From CAYMOV01 sp964392085 (GTDB lineage: Bacteria > Oederibacteriota > Muellerivitia > Muellerivitales > Muellerivitaceae): a stretch of DNA of 64,000 nucleotides. Below the pieces are notes generated by a model. The model did no database searches, was not told the DNA's origin, and saw nothing but the letters and a program-made list of their open reading frames with translations. The stretch lies in assembly GCA_964392085.1 (NCBI GenBank), contig CAYMOV010000001.1, positions 1 through 64,000 on the forward strand, given 5' to 3'. The stretch's first letter is position 1; the number at the start of each line of letters is the position of its first letter. Below are positions 7,709 through 17,101 of the stretch, in pieces. The position numbers and the translations under genes are program-made.

Positions 7709-8863
7709 ATGCCCATCCTAATCCGTTCCTGCCTCACTTCCTTGATCGCGCCCTTTTTCCTGGCGACGCTCTCGGTCCAGTTCTTCTTGAATCTCGCCTT
7801 TTACCTGCAGGAGTTTCTGGAGTACCTCTTGGTGAACCGGGTGGGTTGGTGGAACTCCTTCCGTCTTCTGTTGTTCATCCAACCCAGCTTCCTGGTCCTC
7901 ACGCTCCCAGTGGCCTTCCTTTTCGCCCTGTTGCTGGTGATGGGACGGCTTTCCGCGGATCGGGAGTTGACGGCCCTGGAGTCCTGCGGGATATCCGGTT
8001 GGATGCTGTCGGGTCCGCTTTTGGCGGTGGGGCTGGTCTTCAGCGGGTTCATGGTCTATTTCATGGACCGGACCCTCCCCTGGGGAAACACCTCCTTCAT
8101 CAAACTCCAATACGCCATCGTTTCCGAACAATCCGCCTTGGCCGTCAAGGAAAGGGTCTTCATCCGTGATTTCCCCGGGTACGAACTTTACGTGGGCCGC
8201 AAGGACGCCGGGGACAGGCTCCACAACGTCGAGGTGGCGTTGTTGGACTCGACCGGGAGCCCCGAACGGCTGATCCTGGCCGAGGAAGGGGCCATCCGAC
8301 GCGATCCTAAAACCTATAATGTCCTCTTGGAGTTGAGGACAGGCATCCTCCAGCAGGTGGGATGGGACAAGATTAAGGACCTTCCCAAGGAGAAGTTCCT
8401 CAACATGAACTTCGAAACCTGTTCCATCGACCTGGATCTCCGCCGGGCGCGTTCGGGGTTGGTGGACACCAGCGGGGCCAATAATATCTCCGCCAAAAAA
8501 CTTTATGAGCGGATCAAGCTTCGCGAATCCCGGGGGGAAAGACCCTTGGACGACGAGATCGGTCTCCAAAAGAAGTTCTCGATCCCCTTTTCGGCGTTGG
8601 CCTTCGCCCTCATTGGGGTCCCGATCGGCTACCGCAACCGGATGGGTTCCGTGGGCGGTGTGGTCCTCGCGATCCTCTTGATCCTGTGCTATTACCTGCT
8701 CCTGATGGGCGGTGAAATGCTGGCGCAGGACGGCCGGTTATCCCCGGCCTGGGCCATGTGGTCGCCGAATTTCCTGCTGGGTTCCATTGGGCTGGGCCTC
8801 TTATTTTGGGTCGTCCGAAGCCCGGTCCGTTCCTCGGCTGGGACTTTCGGGCGAAAAGGGTGA
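7709..8863 (+). CDS. lptF: LPS export permease LptF/LptG family
   Basis: A 384-residue inner-membrane protein of the YjgP/YjgQ (LptF/LptG) family. It has three hydrophobic segments near the N-terminus, a soluble periplasmic domain (about residues 105-270, including the jellyroll-like FIRDFPGYELYVGR part) and three segments near the C-terminus. The motif RELTALESCGISGWML at about residue 85, at the membrane-cytoplasm face, is the usual coupling-helix region contacting the ATPase LptB. Only one such permease is present, directly before lptD; its partner (LptG or LptF) and LptB must be encoded elsewhere. The LptF versus LptG label is uncertain. Confidence 0.85.
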   Translation: MPILIRSCLTSLIAPFFLATLSVQFFLNLAFYLQEFLEYLLVNRVGWWNSFRLLLFIQPSFLVLTLPVAFLFALLLVMGRLSADRELTALESCGISGWMLSGPLLAVGLVFSGFMVYFMDRTLPWGNTSFIKLQYAIVSEQSALAVKERVFIRDFPGYELYVGRKDAGDRLHNVEVALLDSTGSPERLILAEEGAIRRDPKTYNVLLELRTGILQQVGWDKIKDLPKEKFLNMNFETCSIDLDLRRARSGLVDTSGANNISAKKLYERIKLRESRGERPLDDEIGLQKKFSIPFSALAFALIGVPIGYRNRMGSVGGVVLAILLILCYYLLLMGGEMLAQDGRLSPAWAMWSPNFLLGSIGLGLLFWVVRSPVRSSAGTFGRKG

Positions 8864-8867
8864 CGCC

Positions 8868-11015
8868 GTGACGACCCATCTCGCCCGCCGAAGGATTGGG
8901 AATCCCCGGTCTACCCTTGGAATGCCTTTCGGGACATTCGCGACCCTCCTGCTCGTTTTCATTTTTGCCGCGCCGCGGGTTTCCGCTCAACCGGCCTTTG
9001 ATTTAGGGTCGGGGGTGAAGTTGCAGGCCGACCGGGTCGAGTTTCTCCAGGACCAGGGCTTGATCCTCGCCCAGGGTAATGTGCACGTCCAACAGGAAGG
9101 AATCCATCTTTACGCCGACACCCTCCGGTTCGACCTGACATCGCAGCAATTGATCGCGGACGGCCACGTCACTTGGCAACAGGACGGCCAGGAGGTTCAA
9201 GCCTCCAAAATCACCTACAACCTCGGGACCCACCGCGGGCACGCCAACGAGGTGAGGACCACCACCCCCCCGTGGTATTTCACCGGTACGGACGTGGACC
9301 TGGAGCCGGGCTTGATCCGCTTGAGGAAGGCCCGTTTCACCACCTGCGATTACCCCACGGGATACGAGCATTACCACCTCAGCGCGGGGACGATCCTCAT
9401 CCGTACCGGCAAAAGCCTGTCAGCCCGAAACGTCGTCCTTTATATGGGTAAGGTCCCGGTCTTTTACATCCCCTATTTCGCCAAGAACCTGAAGGATATC
9501 CGCGTCCCGTTCCAATTCGACACGGGCAGTTCCACCTATTTGGGGCGGTACGCGTTGATCACGGTCAACTATCTATTTAGCCCCACCAACTATGGTTCGG
9601 CTTACCTCGATTATTTCCAGAAAAAGGGCCTGGGTTTCGGGGTCCGACATGAGATCGAGTTGAACAAGAATTCCGTCCTCTCACTTTACGGTTACTGGGT
9701 CCGTGAGAAAGACACCCATCAAACCCGTTGGGAGGGCCGGGTGAGGAACCTTTGGGCGGTTTCCTCGAAACTCCAGGGCCGGGTGGAGCTGGATGTCCCG
9801 GGGGACGGACTCTTCAGCCGGGACTACTCGATCGCGAGACGGGACCCCTCGCTGGTCTCCTCATTCCGCCAGTACGACACGTCCATGACCTGGAACCCCC
9901 GGGGGTTCACCTTGGGTGTTCTCCTGCGCCGTCAAGAGACGGCCTCCTATACGTCGTTAACCCAGACTGTTTTCGATAAAAGCTACCTTGCCGCCCCCCA
10001 GGCCAACTTCAGCCTCTTCCCATTCACCATCCTGGGGTCGAAGGGTCCGAGGGCGGATTTGAGTTCGAATTTCACCCGACAATGGCTTTTGGCAAATGGG
10101 TACTACCAGCTGATCGGCTCCGCGGAGGGGGGAATCAGCCAAACCGTCAACCTGCGGAAGAGCCAGTCCCTTTATGGGCGGGTCGCACTCCAGGAGAATT
10201 ACCTCAGTAAATCCGACCTGGGGGCCGATAACCATGGGGACCAACGCCATATGACCGGTCAGGCCACTTGGACATCCAGGTGGCAAACGTTCTTGACGAC
10301 CACCTTCGGGTTTAACTTCGCCCGGGCATTGTCCCACCTTCTTCCCACAGAGACCCCCCACCATGGGGTCACCCAAAAGCAATTGACCGCGTCACTGGAA
10401 TATAACGCCATGCCGTTATTCCTTTCCCGGACCTCCACGACCTATGATTTCCTGGCGCAAACGGACCACAACAACCAACGTTTTTCCCTCCTCCGGGAGG
10501 AGTTGACGGTGACGCCTTCCAAGACCTTCAACCTGGCCACGGTTGCGAACTTTTCCATCGTGGCGAAGGACCTGACGGACCTCAACCAGATCATGACCCT
10601 CCGGAGCCCCAAGGACATGTGGCGGATCAGCCTCTCGGCCAATTACGTCAACCCGGACGTCTCGTCCCAAGGGGTCACGGCCTCCGGATTGGACCGACAA
10701 TTGAACATCACCACCGACATGTCCTTCGTCCTCTTCACCAATTACCGGTTGTCCGTGCTGGAATCCTATGATCTTGAGCGGGCGGTCTTCGTCAACCGGC
10801 AAGTGAGCCTTTATCGGGACCTCCACGATTGGGAGGCCCAGTTCAGCTATTCCCAGACGGAAGGGTCAGGCAGTCAAGTGTCATTCAGGTTGAACCTGAA
10901 GGCCTTCCCAGGAAGGCCCTTGACCGTCTCAAAGGAACAATTCGACCAATGGTCGGGGATGAGCAAGCAAAGCGCCGGTGAGTTGTCGCAAACAGCCGCC
11001 AGTGAGTTCCAATAG
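8868..11015 (+). CDS. lptD: LPS-assembly outer-membrane protein LptD
   Basis: A 715-residue LptD-type protein. I start it at GTG 8868, four bases after the lptF stop, with AAGGG seven bases upstream; ATG 8922 is possible but lacks a ribosome-binding site. A signal peptide ends near VSAQ. The OstA/LptA-like N-domain spans about residues 45-155 (LQADRVEFLQDQGLILAQGNVHV, then an ADTLRFDL strand repeat). The conserved FTTCDYPTGYEHYHLSA and GKVPVFYIPYFAKNL segments precede a long beta-barrel. In the family, the barrel with the lipoprotein LptE places LPS in the outer leaflet. I see few Cys residues, so the disulfides of Escherichia coli LptD are probably absent. The lptF-lptD pair looks translationally coupled. 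Confidence 0.88.
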   Translation: MTTHLARRRIGNPRSTLGMPFGTFATLLLVFIFAAPRVSAQPAFDLGSGVKLQADRVEFLQDQGLILAQGNVHVQQEGIHLYADTLRFDLTSQQLIADGHVTWQQDGQEVQASKITYNLGTHRGHANEVRTTTPPWYFTGTDVDLEPGLIRLRKARFTTCDYPTGYEHYHLSAGTILIRTGKSLSARNVVLYMGKVPVFYIPYFAKNLKDIRVPFQFDTGSSTYLGRYALITVNYLFSPTNYGSAYLDYFQKKGLGFGVRHEIELNKNSVLSLYGYWVREKDTHQTRWEGRVRNLWAVSSKLQGRVELDVPGDGLFSRDYSIARRDPSLVSSFRQYDTSMTWNPRGFTLGVLLRRQETASYTSLTQTVFDKSYLAAPQANFSLFPFTILGSKGPRADLSSNFTRQWLLANGYYQLIGSAEGGISQTVNLRKSQSLYGRVALQENYLSKSDLGADNHGDQRHMTGQATWTSRWQTFLTTTFGFNFARALSHLLPTETPHHGVTQKQLTASLEYNAMPLFLSRTSTTYDFLAQTDHNNQRFSLLREELTVTPSKTFNLATVANFSIVAKDLTDLNQIMTLRSPKDMWRISLSANYVNPDVSSQGVTASGLDRQLNITTDMSFVLFTNYRLSVLESYDLERAVFVNRQVSLYRDLHDWEAQFSYSQTEGSGSQVSFRLNLKAFPGRPLTVSKEQFDQWSGMSKQSAGELSQTAASEFQ

Positions 11016-11048
11016 GGCCGTTGGGACCCACCCGAAAGGTGACGGGTC

Positions 11049-11078
11049 TTGCGGTTTCCGCCCGCTTCTTCCTATAGT
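11049..11078 (+). promoter_or_regulatory. Probable promoter of uvrA
   Basis: TTGCGG at 11049-11054 and TATAGT at 11073-11078 with an 18-base spacer, 31 bases before the uvrA start. I see no LexA-type palindrome overlapping it. Confidence 0.6.
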
Positions 11079-11109
11079 GAAGGTTTCACTCCCAGCCCAA
11101 GAGGCCAAA

Positions 11110-14040
11110 ATGCCGTTGGATAAGATCGTCGTGCGCGGCGCGCGCGAGCATAACCTGAAGAACGTAACGGTGGAGATCCCCCGGGACCGCTTGACCGTCC
11201 TCACGGGGGTCTCGGGGTCTGGGAAATCCTCCCTGGCTTTTGACACGCTCTATGCCGAGGGTCAACGGCGCTATGTGGAGTCCCTATCGGCTTACGCCCG
11301 GCAGTTCCTTGGACTCATGGAGAAACCCGACGTGGATTCGATCGAAGGCCTTTCACCGGCCATCGCCATCCAGCAAAAGGGGGGGAGCCGGAACCCTCGG
11401 TCGACCGTGGGCACCACCACAGAGATTTATGATTACCTCCGGCTCCTGTTCGCCCGCGCCGGTACGCCCCATTGTCCCCAATGCGGAGCCCCCATCACCC
11501 GGCAGACCCCCCAACAAATGTCCGACCGGATCTTGGGACTTCCGGCCGGGACGAAGATCCACCTTTTGGCCCCGTTGGTTTCCGGACGTAAAGGGGAATA
11601 CAGGAAGTTGTTCGACCAGGCCCGGAAGGATGGGTTCGTCCGGGTCCGTGTGGACGGGAAAATCCAGGAGATCGGTGATGAGATCCCCTTGGACAAGAAC
11701 CGGAAGCACGATATCGAGGTCGTGGTGGACCGACTCGTGGTGAAACCGGACCTCCAAAAGAGGCTCGCGGAATCCTTGGAGACCGCCCTCAAGCAGGGAC
11801 AAGGGGTGATCAAAGTCCTGGTCCAGGGCCCCGGTTCCCGTGAGGATGAACTTCTTTTTTCCGAACGCTCGGCTTGCGTGGCTTGTGGGGTTTCCTTGGA
11901 GGAACCCGCCCCCCGGAACTTCTCGTTCAACAACCCCCACGGGGCCTGTCCCGCCTGCACGGGAATGGGTTTCAAGATGGAGGTGGATGAGTCCCTGATC
12001 ATCGATCCCGAGAAGTCCATTCGGACCGGGGCCGTGGAACCCTACGCGAACCCCAAGGCCGCCTACTACCAGGGGCTCTTGGCAGGCATTTTGGGCCATT
12101 ACAAATGTTCCCTCGATACGCCGTTCAAGAAACTCCCGCCGAACGTCCAAGAGGCCATCCTGAAGGGGACCACCGAGGAGATCGAGTTCCGGATCCAGAA
12201 GGGTAGCTACCAACATAAGTTCTTCGGGGGTTTTGAGGGGGTGGTGGCGAACCTGGAACGCCGGTTTCATGAGACCGATTCCGAATCGATCCGGGAGGAG
12301 ATCGAGCGGTACATGGTGATGAAACCCTGCCGGGCCTGCAAGGGCGCCCGGTTAAAGCCGGAATCCCTGGCGGTGACGCTTGGCGGCAAGAACATCCTGG
12401 AGGCCACCCAATTCTCGGTGAAGGATTGTTTGTCCTTTTTCAACTCGCTCCAACTGGATACCCGAGGTCTGGCGGTCGCCGGGCCCATCTTGAAGGAGGT
12501 CCGGGCGCGCCTCGAGTTTCTGATGGATGTCGGCTTGGACTACTTGACGTTGGACCGTTTGACGGCTTCGCTCTCGGGTGGGGAGGCCCAACGGATCCAC
12601 TTGGCGACCCAGATCGGGTCCGCCCTCATGGGGGTCATGTACATACTCGACGAACCTTCCATTGGCCTTCACCAGAGGGACAACGAACGGCTTTTGGCCA
12701 CGCTCCGGCATCTCCGTGACATCGGCAACACCGTGGTGGTGGTGGAACACGACGAAGACACCATCGAAGCGGCGGACCATGTGGTGGACATGGGCCCGGG
12801 GGCCGGGATCCTGGGTGGGGAGGTCGTCGCGTCCGGCCCTCTCTCCAGCATCCTGGATTGCCCAGGTTCAATCACCGGGCAGTACCTTACGGGAGTCAGG
12901 AAGATCCCCGCCAACCACACACCCCGGAAAGGGAAGGGGCAGGAACTGGTGCTCCAGGGGGCCGTGAAAAACAACCTTAAGAACTTGACGGTCCGTTGGC
13001 CACTGGGCCAGTTGATTTGCGTGACGGGGGTGTCGGGTTCGGGCAAAAGCACCTTGGTGATGGAGACCCTTTATCCCGCGGTCATCCATTCCCTCTACCG
13101 TTTGAGGATCAAACCCGACGGGTTTGACCGGATCGAAGGGGTCCAGCACCTGGATAAGGTCATCGAGATCGACCAATCCGCCATCGGCCGGACCCCCCGG
13201 TCCAACGCCGCCACCTACACGGGCGTCTTTACGCTGGTCCGGGATCTTTTCGCCGCCTTGCCGGAGTCGCGGGCCCGGGGGTACAAGGACGGCCGGTTCA
13301 GCTTCAACGTCAAGGGGGGCCGCTGCGAGGCCTGCGAGGGGGACGGGGTCCTCAAGATCGAGATGCATTTCCTGCCGGACGTGTACGTGCCCTGTGAGTC
13401 CTGCAAGGGGAAACGCTATAACCGTGAGACTTTGGAGGTCAAATACCGGGACCGAAACATCGCGGAGGTTCTTGAGATGAGCGTGGACGAATCCCGGGAC
13501 TTTTTCTCGGCGATTCCCAGGATTAAAAAGATCCTGGAGACCCTTTATGACGTGGGCCTGGGCTACCTGAAACTGGGCCAAAGCGCCACGACCCTCTCGG
13601 GGGGGGAGGCCCAAAGAATCAAACTTTCCACGGAACTAGCCCGCCGGTCCACGGGTCGAACCCTATACATCCTGGATGAGCCCACCACAGGCCTCCATTT
13701 TGCGGATGTCGACCATTTAATCACGATCTTGAACCGCTTGGTGGACGCGGGGAATACGGTCGTGGTCATCGAGCACAATTTGGATGTGATCAAGACCGCC
13801 GACCACGTCATCGACTTGGGCCCGGAGGGCGGCGCGGAGGGTGGAAGGATCTTGGCCGCGGGTTCGATGGTCGAACTGGCCGCCCGGCGGGATTCCCATA
13901 CGGGACTGTTTTTGGCCGAAAAACTGCGAAAAGACCAGTCCCGGATGGGCCGAATCCCCGAAAAGAAGGAAGAAATCCGGCCAAAGCAGTCTAAAATACG
14001 TAAGGGGAAGATTTCCCCGGCGGTGAAGTTGGTTCGTTGA
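11110..14040 (+). CDS. uvrA: Excinuclease ABC subunit UvrA
   Basis: A full-length UvrA of 976 residues, the damage-recognition ATPase of nucleotide excision repair. I use ATG 11110, which gives the classic MPLDKIVVRGAREHNLKNV start. Features in order: Walker A GVSGSGKS (33-40); a first Cys cluster CPQC; a further CVAC...CPAC cluster within the insertion domain; zinc motif CRACKGARLKPESL; first signature LSGGEAQRI and Walker B ILDEPSIGLH; second Walker A GVSGSGKST; zinc module CEAC...CESCKGKRYN; second signature LSGGEAQRI and ILDEPTTGLH. The C-terminus carries an extra Lys/Arg-rich tail of about 35 residues. It overlaps no neighbour and has its own promoter. Confidence 0.97.
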   Translation: MPLDKIVVRGAREHNLKNVTVEIPRDRLTVLTGVSGSGKSSLAFDTLYAEGQRRYVESLSAYARQFLGLMEKPDVDSIEGLSPAIAIQQKGGSRNPRSTVGTTTEIYDYLRLLFARAGTPHCPQCGAPITRQTPQQMSDRILGLPAGTKIHLLAPLVSGRKGEYRKLFDQARKDGFVRVRVDGKIQEIGDEIPLDKNRKHDIEVVVDRLVVKPDLQKRLAESLETALKQGQGVIKVLVQGPGSREDELLFSERSACVACGVSLEEPAPRNFSFNNPHGACPACTGMGFKMEVDESLIIDPEKSIRTGAVEPYANPKAAYYQGLLAGILGHYKCSLDTPFKKLPPNVQEAILKGTTEEIEFRIQKGSYQHKFFGGFEGVVANLERRFHETDSESIREEIERYMVMKPCRACKGARLKPESLAVTLGGKNILEATQFSVKDCLSFFNSLQLDTRGLAVAGPILKEVRARLEFLMDVGLDYLTLDRLTASLSGGEAQRIHLATQIGSALMGVMYILDEPSIGLHQRDNERLLATLRHLRDIGNTVVVVEHDEDTIEAADHVVDMGPGAGILGGEVVASGPLSSILDCPGSITGQYLTGVRKIPANHTPRKGKGQELVLQGAVKNNLKNLTVRWPLGQLICVTGVSGSGKSTLVMETLYPAVIHSLYRLRIKPDGFDRIEGVQHLDKVIEIDQSAIGRTPRSNAATYTGVFTLVRDLFAALPESRARGYKDGRFSFNVKGGRCEACEGDGVLKIEMHFLPDVYVPCESCKGKRYNRETLEVKYRDRNIAEVLEMSVDESRDFFSAIPRIKKILETLYDVGLGYLKLGQSATTLSGGEAQRIKLSTELARRSTGRTLYILDEPTTGLHFADVDHLITILNRLVDAGNTVVVIEHNLDVIKTADHVIDLGPEGGAEGGRILAAGSMVELAARRDSHTGLFLAEKLRKDQSRMGRIPEKKEEIRPKQSKIRKGKISPAVKLVR

Positions 14041-14064
14041 CAGGGTTTTTGTCGCGGCTATAAT
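14037..14064 (+). promoter_or_regulatory. Consensus sigma-70 promoter for the second PorV-like gene
   Basis: TTGACA at 14037-14042 overlaps the uvrA stop codon, and TATAAT is at 14059-14064 with a 16-base spacer. Both hexamers are perfect. The start codon lies 33 bases downstream, behind an AGGAGG. Confidence 0.85.
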
Positions 14065-14096
14065 TCAGTTGAATTTCTCAAGGCCAGGAGGCCGTC

Positions 14097-15059
14097 GTGA
14101 AAATCAAGCGTTGGTTGGGCAGAACCTCCCTCGTCCTTGGGATGTTATTGGTGGGTCGGGCCGTCCAGGCCGGTGACCCCGGCACGACCGGCGCCGTGGA
14201 ATTGAAGATTCCAGTGGGTCCCCGCGCCATCGCCATGGGGGGGGCATTCGGAGCCGTGGCGGATGACGCCAACGCGATCTATTGGAACCCGGCGGGCCTT
14301 CGCCAATTGGGCGGGGTTCACCTGACGGCCCAGTACACCAACTTCATCGATACCATTAAATACAATTATATCGCGGCCGCCATGCCCATGAGCGGCGGCA
14401 AGTACGCCTTGGGGCTCGCGGTCAAGATGCTTTCCACGGGTTCCACCGCTGAAATCAACGCCTTGGGCAATGACACGGGAGCCTCCATCAGCGAAAACTA
14501 TATGGACGTCAATCTGGCGGGCGCCTTCAAGATCAACTACAACATTGATTTCGGGGTCACCGTCAAATACATCTCCAAGAGCCTCAAGAGCAGCAATTCC
14601 CAGAGTTCCTCGACCTTCGCGGGGGATTTGGGACTCCTTTATCATACCCCGGTCAAGCATTTGGTGGCGGCCTTGGTTTTTCAAAACGTCGGGCCCAGCC
14701 TTAAGTTCAACGACGCGGCCGACCATCTTCCATTTAACGTCAAGGTCGGGACGGCTTATAAGCTCTTCAACAACAATTTTACCGTGGCTTTCGACATGAA
14801 CTTCCCGAACGACAACAAGCCCGCGGCCAGTTTGGGCGGCGAATATTGGTACAAGGACCGTTTGGTGGGCCGGTTCGGCTACCAATACCAGGGGGCGTTG
14901 GACCAGAATGACTTGGGCGTGGGTGGCATGGCCGGGCTGTACATGGGCGCGGGCCTGAAGTTCAAGGCTATGGGGACCACCTTAGGATTGGATTACGCTT
15001 GGTCCACCTCGGGTTTCCTCGGGACCGTGAACCGTTTCGCCCTCAACGTTTATATCTAA
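14097..15059 (+). CDS. PorV/PorQ-like (UPF0164) outer-membrane beta-barrel protein
   Basis: A 320-residue paralogue of the barrel at 3882-4865. Signal peptide of about 25 residues ending VQAG; mature N-terminus GAVELKIPVGPRAIAMGGAFGAVADD, then AIYWNPAGL. The barrel ends with VNRFALNVYI. GTG start with a perfect AGGAGG upstream and a consensus promoter, so it is probably strongly expressed. The coding sequence includes a G8 run at 14237-14244. Family members sit in the outer membrane; the cargo or substrate is unknown. Confidence 0.85.
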   Translation: MKIKRWLGRTSLVLGMLLVGRAVQAGDPGTTGAVELKIPVGPRAIAMGGAFGAVADDANAIYWNPAGLRQLGGVHLTAQYTNFIDTIKYNYIAAAMPMSGGKYALGLAVKMLSTGSTAEINALGNDTGASISENYMDVNLAGAFKINYNIDFGVTVKYISKSLKSSNSQSSSTFAGDLGLLYHTPVKHLVAALVFQNVGPSLKFNDAADHLPFNVKVGTAYKLFNNNFTVAFDMNFPNDNKPAASLGGEYWYKDRLVGRFGYQYQGALDQNDLGVGGMAGLYMGAGLKFKAMGTTLGLDYAWSTSGFLGTVNRFALNVYI

Positions 15060-15130
15060 TTTAAACGGGATCTAACCGGAGGTACTTGGGCCAGGCCAAG
15101 GATTAGCCCGGTTGATGTCCAAATTGCTTG

Positions 15131-15153
15131 AAAGGGCCCTCTTGGGCCCTTTT
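15131..15153 (+). terminator. Rho-independent terminator
   Basis: AAAGGGCCC / GGGCCCTTT with a TCTT loop, ending in TTTTC, 71 bases after the barrel gene's stop. Confidence 0.75.
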
Positions 15154-15190
15154 CATCGGGTGGACGGCCTTTTGGGACGGCCTCCTCGCA

Positions 15191-15218
15191 TTGACACCCC
15201 CCCCCCTTCCGCTATAAT
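15191..15218 (+). promoter_or_regulatory. Consensus promoter with a C10 tract in its spacer
   Basis: TTGACA (15191-15196) and TATAAT (15213-15218) are both perfect. The 16-base spacer begins with ten consecutive C (15197-15206). The Crp-family start codon is 37 bases downstream. Slippage in the C tract would change spacer length and so promoter strength. Confidence 0.85.
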
Positions 15219-15254
15219 CCAAACACCAACTTCTACACAAACCATGAGGATTCC

Positions 15255-15911
15255 ATGAGCTCCGAACAGGAAATTTTCGAAAAATACGGTCGGGTTTATA
15301 ACGCTGGCGACATCATTTTCCGGGAGGGGGATGTCGGCGTCGAGATGTACATCCTCCAAAGCGGCAAGGTCAAGATCACCAAGGTCGTCAAGGGCGGCGA
15401 GGAGAAGACCCTTGTGATCCTTGGTCCCGGTGATTTCTTTGGTGAAATGGCGGTCATTGACAAGGAACCCCGTTCGGCCAACGCGGTCGCCATGGAGCCT
15501 TCACGCCTCATCTCTTTGGATGAGGAAGTCTTTGAGATGCACATGCAGACCAACCCTAAGATCGTCAAGAAAATCCTCAAGAACCTCACCTCCCGTCTCC
15601 GGGACGCGAATCAGCAGATCGCCAACCTCATGATCCGGGACGCGAACCGCCTGGTGGCGAATACCATCCTCCTGGTGGTCCATAAGCACGGCGATGCCGG
15701 CGCGGACGGCATCGTCATGAACATCGAGTTCACTACCCGTGAACTCGCCAAGATGTGCGGGGTCGACTTCGACAAAACCACCGAGATCGTCGACAAGATG
15801 GCCAAGGCCCGGGTCCTTAAGCACGTCGGGGATAGTCTGGTGGTCACCAGCCTGGAAAGCCTTGAAAAATGGATCAAGTACCTCGAAATGAAGGAACAAT
15901 TCGGCGAATAA
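15255..15911 (+). CDS. Crp/Fnr family transcription regulator
   Basis: A 218-residue protein. Residues 1-120 form a cyclic-nucleotide-binding-type beta roll (GDIIFREGDVGVEMYILQSGKVKI, then PGDFFGEMAVIDKEPRSANAVA, matching the GEMA...RSA phosphate-binding loop). A long helix follows, then a winged helix-turn-helix (about 160-215), where FTTRELAKMCGVDFDKTTEIVDKM is the reading-helix region. There are no N-terminal Cys for an iron-sulfur cluster, so it is not a typical Fnr. The ligand is unknown. It has its own promoter and terminator, so it is a single-gene unit. Targets may include the nearby respiratory operon, but nothing in the sequence proves it. Confidence 0.88.
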   Translation: MSSEQEIFEKYGRVYNAGDIIFREGDVGVEMYILQSGKVKITKVVKGGEEKTLVILGPGDFFGEMAVIDKEPRSANAVAMEPSRLISLDEEVFEMHMQTNPKIVKKILKNLTSRLRDANQQIANLMIRDANRLVANTILLVVHKHGDAGADGIVMNIEFTTRELAKMCGVDFDKTTEIVDKMAKARVLKHVGDSLVVTSLESLEKWIKYLEMKEQFGE

Positions 15912-15922
15912 GATCGGATCTG

Positions 15923-15952
15923 ACCGCCCCCCGACCGGGGGGCGGTTTTTTT
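15923..15952 (+). terminator. Rho-independent terminator
   Basis: CCGCCCCCC / GGGGGGCGG with a GACC loop and seven T. Confidence 0.9.
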
Positions 15953-15968
15953 ATTGGACCCCTTGCGC

Positions 15969-15998
15969 TTGTGAACTCCGGAATCCTTCGGTTAGAAT
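15969..15998 (+). promoter_or_regulatory. Probable promoter of the polyprenyl synthase gene
   Basis: TTGTGA at 15969-15974 and TAGAAT at 15993-15998 with an 18-base spacer. Its predicted start site lies before GTG 16040, which supports that start over longer frames. Confidence 0.6.
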
Positions 15999-16039
15999 GC
16001 GCCCGTTTCCAACCAACCTCAAGTGAACTCGACCCGACC

Positions 16040-17014
16040 GTGCAACTGACCCGAATCACCGGACCCATCCAAGATGACCTCGATCGAGTCGAGCGGACGA
16101 TCGCGTCCTCACTCCGGACGGATAACCTCTTCATCCGCCAAATGGTTGAATACCTCGCCCATGGAAGCGGCAAACGCCTGCGGCCCGCTATGGCGATCCT
16201 ATCCGCCAAAGCCTTTGGTGAAGTCGGCGAACCGGTCATCGCCTTAGCCGCTTCCATTGAGATGCTCCATGTCGCGACCCTCATCCATGATGACATCATC
16301 GATAACTCCCAGGTCCGCCGGAAACAAAAGACCCTCAATTTCAAGTGGGGAAACGAAATCTCGGTCTTGATGGGGGACTACGTTTTCGCATCCTCGTTTT
16401 ATTTAATGGCCCAGAACCTTCCCAAGGACGTATTGGAGACCCTCTCCGACACCACGAACATCATTTGCCGGGGGGAAATCTCTGAAACCTTCCATCGTTT
16501 CAACCCGGATTTGACCGAGGACCAGTATTTCGAGGTGGTGCGGGAAAAGACCGCGAGCCTGATCGCCGCTGCCTGCCAAACCGGAGCCATGTTGGCGGGG
16601 GCCGACGGAAAGATCGTGGACGCTTTGTACCGGTTCGGCCTCGGCATCGGGATGGCTTTCCAGGTGATCGACGACGCGCTTGATTACGAGGGCCAAAAGG
16701 ACTTGGTCGGGAAGCCCGTTTTGACCGATTTTAAGGAGGGCAAGTTGACCCTTCCGGTGCTCCACCTGATGAAGTCCTGCAAAACGGCGGAACAAAAGAA
16801 AATCCGCGCCTGGATCCTCAAGAAGGTGAAGTCCGCGGCGGACCTGAAGGGTCTCACGGGACTTTTGGCGAAATATGGCTCCGTGGAATATTCCAGGAGA
16901 AGGGCCGAAGGTTTCGCCACGGAAGCCACCCAAGCCTTAGCGGTGCTCAATGGGAATCCCCTGAAAAAAGACCTTCTTCAATTCGCCGAATTCTTCGTTC
17001 GTCGTGACTACTGA
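16040..17014 (+). CDS. Long-chain polyprenyl diphosphate synthase (IspB/HepT-type)
   Basis: A 324-residue trans-polyprenyl synthase, which extends farnesyl diphosphate with isopentenyl units to make the side chain of quinones. The first Asp-rich motif is DDIID (84-88), following GSGKRLRPAM; the second is DDALD (211-215). The basic QVRRKQKTLN segment follows the first motif as expected. The start is GTG 16040, chosen because it lies downstream of a plausible promoter and gives the usual family length. It sits directly before the complex I operon, whose electron acceptor is a quinone, so a role in the quinone tail is likely. Chain length cannot be read reliably by eye. Confidence 0.88.
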   Translation: MQLTRITGPIQDDLDRVERTIASSLRTDNLFIRQMVEYLAHGSGKRLRPAMAILSAKAFGEVGEPVIALAASIEMLHVATLIHDDIIDNSQVRRKQKTLNFKWGNEISVLMGDYVFASSFYLMAQNLPKDVLETLSDTTNIICRGEISETFHRFNPDLTEDQYFEVVREKTASLIAAACQTGAMLAGADGKIVDALYRFGLGIGMAFQVIDDALDYEGQKDLVGKPVLTDFKEGKLTLPVLHLMKSCKTAEQKKIRAWILKKVKSAADLKGLTGLLAKYGSVEYSRRRAEGFATEATQALAVLNGNPLKKDLLQFAEFFVRRDY

Positions 17015-17030
17015 CGGCGGTCAGGTTTTT
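17011..17030 (+). terminator. Short candidate terminator after the polyprenyl synthase gene
   Basis: CTGAC / GTCAG with a GGCG loop and a run of five T. It overlaps the stop codon. The stem is only five pairs, so it may be inefficient. Confidence 0.4.
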
Positions 17031-17101
17031 CGCCGTCGCCTGTAACGCGTCTCGGCCTTTCAGGGAACCATCAAGCCGGGGCGTTTTTTAGCCCCGCGGT
17101 C

